Assembly (NCBI RefSeq): GCF_950295315.1
Contig: NC_080171.1
Coordinates: forward strand, 98,557,445-98,621,444
Source of the DNA: Erinaceus europaeus
Taxonomy: Eukaryota; Chordata; Mammalia; Eulipotyphla; Erinaceidae
Reading direction: 5' to 3'
Length of the DNA stretch: 64,000 bases
The notes under the pieces were generated by a model, which worked only from the letters and a program-made list of their open reading frames with translations, did not search any database and was not told the origin of the DNA. Of this stretch, positions 57,845 through 64,000 are shown one piece after another (within the stretch, counting starts at the first letter, position 1; the number at the start of each line of letters is the position of its first letter). The translations under genes and the position numbers were made by a program.

Positions 57845-58850
57845 TTTGGGGGTGAGGGAGGTTGTTCGGTTTGACTGTAGTCAACAGCACCTCTCTCTGT
57901 CAGGCTCCCAAGTAAAACTCAGGGCATTATCTTAGACTTTCCTCCTCCCTGCTCCCCACTCTCCCTGGATCTATCAAGACCCAAGCCTTCACCTAATCCT
58001 CATCATTCCTGGATCTCTGTCTTCTCCATCCTCCTATCACTGTCCAGGCTTGTCCCTCCTCTCTAGTAGGACCCTGCCTACCCACCACTGTGCTGTACCA
58101 GCCACTCCTCAAAGACAGCATTTATTACATCACTGCCATACGCCAGATACCGCACAGCTCACATAGGATAAGCGTGTAGGCCACACTGCCAGCCCTGCCC
58201 TGCCCACCTCCTTACCCTTCCTTCACTCTCTTTCATTCTGCATTCCATGTGGGATCCTGTGGGGGGTGAGTGGCCCCACAACTGTGCCATCCCTCCTACA
58301 GAGCATAGCACTCCTCTGCTTTCTCCTTCAAGTGTCCCTGGTCCCTCTTGCAAATTTAAGAGCACTATTTAGGAAGATTTCCCCAATTGTCTATCCAGGC
58401 TTATTGGCCTTGTACCCCCCCTTGCTTCCCACCCCCCTCCAGTCATGATCCCACATATTGAAGTACTGTCATGGTCTTTTTATCCATCTTCCCCAGCGAC
58501 TGTGTCCCAGGAGCCTTGTATCTACATAGTGGTGAGCAGGCACCCAAATCTAGTTTGTGTGAATAATGGTGGGTGGGTTGGTGAAAGTTCAAAAGTTGAC
58601 CTGTTGTATCTGCTTGGGGTGAAAACAGCCACCCAAGGGCTGGAGTCATGGAGGGAGACATTGTCTGTCTCGCACTTGCTGAACTGTAGCTGTTTGTTCT
58701 AGAAGAGGGTCCTTGTGGTCTCTGCCTTCTCTGAGACCCAAGTGCCAGGCCTGAGCAGCTGATCTTGAGAGAGGAAAAGCACAACTGTTATGTTTTTGAG
58801 ATGCCATGGGGAACACTCAGTTTGGACCAACGGGAAGAGCAGGGACAGTA
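57845..58850. other. Intron 2 unique DNA, nothing recognised
   Basis: No gene or repeat recognised. Confidence 0.45.
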
Positions 58851-58854
58851 TGAC

Positions 58855-58935
58855 ACAGTCTAGAGTCTGTTGCTTGCCAGACACTGGGCAAGTGGCTTTA
58901 CCCTGTGAAACAAGGGTGAGGTCTGTATCTTTCGC
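58855..58935 (+). repeat. MIR fragment
   Basis: CAGACACTGGGCAAGTGGCT then TTACCCTGTGAAACAAGGG. Confidence 0.45.
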
Positions 58936-58984
58936 ATCAGTTCCTAGAAGGAGGAGGAGAGACAGTGAGTACTTTCTTCCGAGG

Positions 58985-59069
58985 ATTTTTTTTCTATTTT
59001 TTAAAATTTAATATATTTATAAAATAGAAAATATCAACAAAACCATAGGATAAGAGGGGTAAAATTCCA
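58985..59069 (-). mobile_element. Short copy of the L1-like 3' end also seen at 61057
   Basis: AACAAAACCATAGGATAAGA and GGGGTAAAATTCCACAC match ACTAAACCATAGGGTAAGAG / GGATACAACTCCACAC in the 61057 element; continues into the SINE pile-up. Confidence 0.6.
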
Positions 59070-59085
59070 CACATTTCCACTTTTT

Positions 59086-59375
59086 AAAAATTTTTATTTA
59101 CTTATTTTCCCTTTTGCCATTGTTGTTTTTCAATGTTGTTGTAGTTATTGTTGTTGTTGTTGTTGCTGATGTCATTGTTGCTAGATAGGACAGAGAGAAA
59201 TGGAGAGAGGAGGGGAAGACAGAGGGGGAGAGAAAGACACCTGTAGACCTGCTTCACTGCCTGTGAAGTGACTCCCCTGCAGATGGGGAGCCAGGGGCTC
59301 AAACTGGGATCCTTTGCGCCAGTCCTTGCGCTTTGCAGCATCTGCACTTAACCAGCTGCGCTACCGCCCAACTCC
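59086..59375 (-). mobile_element. SINE family A, first of a same-site pair
   Basis: Target copy CACATTTCCACTTTTT at 59070-59085 on its left; CATATTTCCATTTTTT at 59376-59391 on its right. Confidence 0.9.
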
Positions 59376-59391
59376 CATATTTCCATTTTTT

Positions 59392-59655
59392 TAAAAAATT
59401 TATTTATTTATTCCCTTTTTTTGCCCTTGTTATTATTGTTGTAGTTATTTTGTAGTTATTGTTGTTGATGATGTCATTGTTGGATAGGACAGAGAGAAAT
59501 GAAGAGAGGGGGAGAGAAAGATGGACACCTGCAGACCTGCTTCACCACTTGTAAAGTGACTCCCCTGCAGGTGGGGAGCCGGGGGCTCAAACCAGGATAC
59601 TGGTCCTTACGCTTGGCGCCACATGCGCTTAACCCGCTGTGCTACCCCCGACTCC
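59392..59655 (-). mobile_element. SINE family A, second of a same-site pair
   Basis: Right target copy CACATTTCCACTTTT at 59656-59670. Body slightly shorter than its neighbour (one purine arm segment missing). Confidence 0.9.
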
Positions 59656-59670
59656 CACATTTCCACTTTT

Positions 59671-60430
59671 AACAGAATGGTGTGCTGGCCTCAGGCCCTA
59701 CCCATGAGTGTTCCCAACCCCTATGATGGCAAGATCTAGTTGTCCCTGCTACCCCAGGCTCCCAGATGGTTCCTCTAGAAAGGCAAGAGAGATGGGGGCA
59801 AAGCTGGGTAGGGGTGAGGGAGCTGACTAGAGCATTAGAAGTTGGGGATCACCAGTCCAGCACTGAGAAATTGTTTTCCAAGGGGAAGGCAGATAGGCAG
59901 ACTAGAAGGGGAGTTCCAGAATGACTGACTCCATGACTGCGAATCCTGGTTTTACTCCTGCCAGATGAGACATCCTCTACCACATAAGCCACATGGAGGG
60001 AGAAGATTGTGCTCTTTTATTCACTAGGTATCCCAGGTACCCAGAGCAGTGCTTGGCACCATCGTAGCTACTCCAATAACATTTGTTGAATGAGTCAACC
60101 TTGAGCAAATTACTTCTCTAAGCTTCAGCTGGAAATAGGAAAATAATGCTGCTGTTTCATTTCACATAACTTAAAATCACCCTTTCAATATATGCAGCAC
60201 AGTGGTTTCCAGTATATCCACAGGGTCAGGTACTGATGATTTAGTCATGGAAAGTAATAGCCCATAGTGATCGCTTTCTCTCCATGGCTGCTGTGCGGGT
60301 GGTGGTGTTTCTTAGTTTGTCTTCTTCAGGTGCACACCTGCTACTTCCTAAAAAGATGAGCTGCACCTTCCAAGGTTCATAAAAATAAAAACATTGGATA
60401 AAATCCCTGGAGAGTTATGGGGATATATAT
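59671..60430. other. Intron 2, mostly unique with old repeat ends
   Basis: AGAGCAGTGCTTGGCACC ... AACATTTGTTGAATGAGTC at about 60042-60095 is an old L2/MIR-type end, and TTGAGCAAATTACTTCTC at 60102 a MIR trace. No gene recognised. Confidence 0.45.
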
Positions 60431-60439
60431 CAAGCACCT

Positions 60440-61000
60440 ACACTAAAATCTTACTAAGATGAGGAAACTGAGCTCTGAGCACCCTAGCAGCCAAGACAGA
60501 AAAAGAAGTGAGATGGAGGAGAAAAATGCTCATGGTCTGATGGCAGGAGTCTGATGAGTTTATGGGGTGGGAGGGGGAGTTTTTGTTTTCTCCTATTACC
60601 AAATTTGTATTCTGCAGGTGTCTTACACGAGGACTAGAAAATGGGCAGATGTCAAATTCCCAATGCTTTCCTGGTGCCTGCTCATCAGAGGGTCTCACTA
60701 ACCTTTGATGCAGTGAAATAGCAATCTTAAACAAAATCTTTAGAACCCCTACCCCCCGCCACCCTCCATGTCCTGGTTGTAGCTTCAAATACACAAAGAT
60801 GAAAAGTTCTGAAGTGGTCTGGGAAAGGCATTTCTGGCAGTGCTATGGCTAGGAAGAAAGGAAGGGATGTGATGCTTTAAGGGAACTTGAGGGACATGAG
60901 GACAGCTGGGTGGTGGCTCATTGCTCCTACCTACCCAACAGGATTCCATGTGCTGGGATAGCTAGAGCTGAGGTTTCCTAAGTGTCTAAGCCTATGTTCA
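60440..61000. other. Intron 2 unique DNA
   Basis: MIR-like trace at 60440-60500 (CTAAGATGAGGAAACTGAGC); no gene recognised. Confidence 0.4.
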
Positions 61001-61004
61001 ATGG

Positions 61005-61867
61005 CAGCGTTTCTCAACCTTGGCTCTAGTGGCAGGTGAACCAAAGCATTCTCTCTCTCCTTTTTTTTTTTTTTAATTTTTTATTTATAAAAAAGAAACA
61101 TTGACTAAACCATAGGGTAAGAGGGATACAACTCCACACAATTCCCACCACCAGAACTCTGTATCCCATCCCATCCCCTGATAGCTTTCCTATTCTTTAT
61201 CCCTCCGGGAGCATGGACCCAAGGTCATTGTGGGTGCAGAAGGTGGAAGGTCTGGCTTCTATAATTGCTTCCCCACTGAACATGGGTGTTGACAGGGCGA
61301 TCCATACTCCCAGCCTGCCTCTCTCTTTCCATAGTGGGGAAGGGCTCTGAGGAAGCGGAGCTCCAGGACATATTGGTGGGGTTGTCTGTCCAGGGAAGTC
61401 TGGTCGGCATCATGCTAGCATCTGGAACCTGGTGATTGAAAAGAGAGTTAACATACAAATCCAAACAAATTGTTGACCATTGATGGACCTAAAGGCTGGA
61501 ATAGTGCAGATGAATAGTTGAGGGGTACTCCATTTTGTAGATAGCTAGTAGGCATATGTTAGTTATATTCCAAAGGGCCTGTGGCTATACTAGTTTTTTT
61601 TTTTTTTGGGGGGGGGGTTTGTTGGTTTGTTTGTTTCCTTTTCTTTTTTCTCCTGAGCCTGAAATCTGATATGCTGGTGGAGCCACGTTATTGTCAGCAT
61701 TCTCTCTTATGGGGTGTCCTGTGCATTGCAAGCTGTTCAGTTGCACCTCAGCTTCTACCCACAAGATGCCACTAGCACCACACACCCACTCATGACCAGG
61801 AAGAATACCTCCAGATGCTGCTGAAGTCCCTGAGGGCAAAATTGACATACCAGGTAGAGAACCACTG
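61005..61867 (+). mobile_element. MER5A-type hAT DNA transposon, split by an L1-like insert
   Basis: Left end CAGCGTTTCTCAACCTTGGC and right end GTAGAGAACCACTG are the diverged terminal inverted repeats. Inner right part TGTCCTGTGCATTGCAAGCT, CACAAGATGCCACTAGCACC, AATACCTCCAGATGCTGC matches MER5A as I know it. The middle is occupied by the insert at 61057-61695. Confidence 0.75.
61057..61695 (-). mobile_element. 5'-truncated L1-like retrotransposon end inside MER5A
   Basis: Poly(T) at 61061-61074 marks the reversed tail. Perfect target duplication AGCATTCTCTCT at 61045-61056 and 61696-61707. The body (ACCATAGGGTAAGAGGGATA ... GTGGGTGCAGAAGGTGGAAG ... GGGTTGTCTGTCCAGGG) is a common hedgehog repeat I take to be an L1 3' region; class is less certain than the insertion itself. 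Confidence 0.75.
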
Positions 61868-62071
61868 AGTTGTGGGACCCCAGACCTTTGGCTTACACTT
61901 TGTTGTGGTCACATTTGAGGATGCTTGCTTGCACGCACCAGCACCCCTAGACTGCCCTCCATCCTGGGTCTGACTTTTGTCCTTCACCTGATGAAAGAAA
62001 GAATGACACTCCATGAAGTGGCACTGTCTATCCTCCCCCAAAGCACTTGCCTGGCCCCAATGCCACCTTTT

Positions 62072-62197
62072 TTAAAAAAATTATCTTCATTGGATAGAGA
62101 CAGCCAGAAATTGAGAGGGTAGGGGAGATAGAGAGGGAGATAGATGCTTGCAGCACTGCTTCACCACTTGTAAAGCTTTCCCCCTGTGGGTAGGGAA
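62072..62197 (-). mobile_element. SINE family B, 5'-truncated
   Basis: Body present from TTATCTTCATTGGATAGAG to CCCCCTGTGGGTAGGGAA, tRNA-like head absent; perfect 14-base target duplication CAATGCCACCTTTT at 62058-62071 and 62198-62211. Confidence 0.88.
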
Positions 62198-62221
62198 CAA
62201 TGCCACCTTTTATGTGTAGTT

Positions 62222-62490
62222 TTTAATTTTTATTATTATTTTACCACAAAGGTTATCACGAGCCTCTGTGACTGCATGACTCCACTGCCCATGGAGGCCA
62301 TTTTCTTTTCCTTTTTCATGGAGGTAACAGAAAGAGGGAGATGGGGTTGGGGGGGAGGCGCAGAGAGCGGAGATACCTGCCTCACTGCTCCACCACACAT
62401 GAAGCTTCCCCCTTGCACATGAGTCCGGGGACTTGAACCCAGGTCCTCTCACTTGGTAACATCTGTGCTCTACAGGGTACACCTGCCCCA
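62222..62490 (-). mobile_element. SINE family F
   Basis: TTACCACAAAGGTTATCACGA, ATGACTCCACTGCCCATGG, GAAGCTTCCCCCTTGCAC, GACTTGAACCCAGGTCC; same layout as the 32339 copy. Confidence 0.7.
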
Positions 62491-62534
62491 TGAAAAAGCA
62501 TTTTATCATGTATTCTTCAGGACATTAATAAAAC

Positions 62535-62595
62535 AGGCTGGGCAGTGGTGCACCTGGTTGAGTATACATGTTATAGTGTGCAAGGACCTAGGTAG
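62535..62595 (+). mobile_element. SINE family B, head only
   Basis: GCTGGGCAGTGGTGCACCTG then GTTGAGTATACATGTTATAG; stops within box B (CCTAGGTAG), so the body and tail are missing. Confidence 0.65.
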
Positions 62596-62714
62596 TAGGC
62601 ATGCAACATAGATAAGTAAAAGAATCCCAGCGAGTTCTCAATTTTGTGAGAGCATCTCAGGCTGTCCAAGTATGTTCATTCAGGTTGTTCACTGCACAAT
62701 GGCCTCCAGCCTAG

Positions 62715-62955
62715 GGGATGAGTAGGAGTCTGAAATTCACCTTGCATTTTGTGACCTTTCTTTTTTTTTTCATTATTGGGGCTTCACCATTTCTTGGCTG
62801 ACATTTTTTAGGTAGAGAGAGGAAGAGCGGGAAAGATGGCATAGCATAAAAGCTTTCTCCAGTATGGTGAAGGTCTGGCTCAAACATGGGTTGCATGCAT
62901 GCCAGAGCAGACACCCTCCGGGTGAGCTATCTTGCTAGCTTTCTGCTTGTATTTT
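62715..62955 (-). mobile_element. SINE family E
   Basis: Reverse strand carries GAAAGCTAGCAAGATAGCTC and box B-like GCCAGACCTTCACCAT region; T-run at 62759-62770 marks the tail. Confidence 0.5.
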
Positions 62956-62959
62956 GATC

Positions 62960-63590
62960 AGCTGATACAGGGCTCTGCCCAGAGGAGTGCTGCCTTCTAC
63001 ATCTATTGGGCTGTCAGAAACATTGTGGTGTATTTTTCTATGTAAAAATATGCCATGGCTTTTCTGACAACCCAATTGCATCCAAGTCCTGAGTGGGTTG
63101 GAATTTTTCAAAAAGAGGGGTGAGCAGGGGCTCTTGGGGGAAGTAATGGTGGGCTGGGTGAAAGCTCAGAGGAGGGGCTAAGGGAGTTGAGGTGAAATAG
63201 CAGAGCTAGAGGCTGGAAGGTATAGAGGGCAGACAGAGAATGCTCAGGTGAGTGCAGAGGTCAAGGAGGCATGACCATGGCTGTGTTTGGGGGCGTGATA
63301 ACTGGGCCATGGAATCTGGAGAAGGGAGGAGAAGAGGAGGCCAGTGGAAGGGTTGAGCCTGCAAAGGGCACAAAAGCACCAGCTTTGGAGTTTGATGACA
63401 GGGAGCAGGAGTAAGTCTGAAGTAGGAGAGGGACTTCTCAGCAATAGGCACCTCAGCCAGAACTGGTGGTGGGCTAGCAGCAAGCCAGCTTTCCAGCCAG
63501 GCCTGGGGGGTGGGGGGCTTGAGGGCACCCCGCCTGCTGACCCTCTGCCCTTCCTGGTGCCTGGCAGCCCCCTCCCATGGTCCAAACTCC
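62960..63590. other. Intron 2 unique DNA
   Basis: A near-palindromic patch at about 63006-63075 (TTGGGCTGTCAGAAACATTG ... TTTCTGACAACCCAAT) is noted separately; otherwise nothing recognised. Confidence 0.45.
63006..63075. repeat. Inverted repeat with arms near TTGGGCTGTCAGAAA
   Basis: Left arm ATTGGGCTGTCAGAAACAT at 63005-63023 and right arm TTTTCTGACAACCCAATTG at about 63059-63077 pair nearly perfectly around a loop of about 35 bases. It resembles the hairpin body of a small mariner-type or MADE1-like inverted-repeat element. Confidence 0.5.
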
Positions 63591-63960
63591 CACCTCCTGA
63601 TTAGATTGGGGACAGACTAATTAGATAGAATTCATTATCCTCAAAAAATGAGATCAGAAATCAGGAGCTCTCCTCAGAAGAAGGTGGCCTCGCCCCTCAT
63701 CCATCATGCCTCTAAGTAACCAATTTAAAGTCAGGCGGACGCACTCGGCAGCATTATTACCTTGTCATAAATAGTTAGGGGAAGGCCCCTGAACAAGGCG
63801 GCTTTATAAATGGTTTTTATCACATTAGTTTGCAGTTATTTGTCATCCACTTTGCTTAAGATAAATGCCGGACAAATAATCAAATTACCAAGCCAAAACC
63901 TCAGAAAAATAATTTGCATTAATTGCAGCAGGGGAGACCGGCATCTAAATCCAGGGGGAG
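63590..63960. promoter_or_regulatory. Candidate enhancer with POU octamer fused to a homeodomain site
   Basis: Unique block at the right edge. CTAATTAG palindrome at 63617-63624; GCATTATTACC, GGCTTTATAAATGG and TTTTTATCACATTAG in the middle; then an octamer ATTTGCAT at 63912-63919 directly overlapping TTAATTGC. Retained CpGs (AGGCGGACGCACTCGGC) also suggest constraint. Confidence 0.5.
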
Positions 63961-64000
63961 TTCCCCTGCCCCTCTTGGGCTTTGGTTGGGTGGGCAAGAA

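Overview
This is a mammalian nuclear genome window, almost certainly from a hedgehog (Erinaceidae, most likely Erinaceus europaeus). The species call rests on the very abundant tRNA-derived SINEs that I recognise as hedgehog-type, with A/T-rich tails carrying AATAAA. It is an inference from repeat content; no database search was run. The only protein-coding gene I can support is the 5' part of LMX1B (LIM homeobox transcription factor 1 beta) on the + strand: coding exon 1 (13447-13585), an 824-base intron 1, coding exon 2 (14410-14597), and about 49 kb of intron 2 that runs off the right edge. The two exons join in frame and encode residues 1-109, including the complete first LIM zinc-binding domain. 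LIM2, the homeodomain and the stop codon lie beyond the window.

Layout. 1-10.2 kb: repeat-rich upstream intergenic DNA. 10.2-11.4 kb: unique DNA with a consensus CTCF-type site. 11.4-13.6 kb: promoter CpG island, 5'UTR region and exon 1. 14.1-14.7 kb: second CpG-rich block around exon 2. 14.6-29.2 kb: first part of intron 2, with only one lineage-specific SINE, an intragenic CpG island near 25-26 kb and several AT-rich blocks that look like conserved regulatory elements. 29.2-64 kb: intron 2 with dense SINEs, broken by unique islands near 41-42.6, 51.7, 55 and 63.6-64 kb that look like developmental enhancers (homeodomain, POU, FOX, GATA, HOX/CDX and PBX-MEIS-like motifs).

SINE families, by my own labels. 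A = tRNA-like head with box B GGTTCGAGCCC and a (CAA/TAA)n tail. B = head reading roughly GGTGGCGCACCTGGTTGAG. C = head reading roughly GTGGATAAAGCATTGGACTC. D = head reading roughly ATGGTTATGCAAAGAGACT. E = head reading roughly GGCAAGACAGCTCACCTG. F = elements carrying a module close to CAGCAATAACCCTGGTGGC before the tail; this module also appears at the end of some A, B and E copies. A and B probably correspond to the published hedgehog ERI SINEs. Older layers are MIR, L2-like and L1 fragments and a MER5A-type hAT element. There is one solo LTR of an endogenous retrovirus with a perfect 6-base target duplication.

How it fits together: a developmental regulator with a TATA-less CpG-island promoter and a very long second intron that probably holds its enhancers. 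Lineage-specific retrotransposons are nearly absent near the promoter and pile up elsewhere, repeatedly at the same target sites. I found no CRISPR array, operon, defence system or novel protein system. The most unusual structures are the repeated SINE insertions at identical sites, the nested retrotransposons, and a minimal upstream ORF with an ideal start context.
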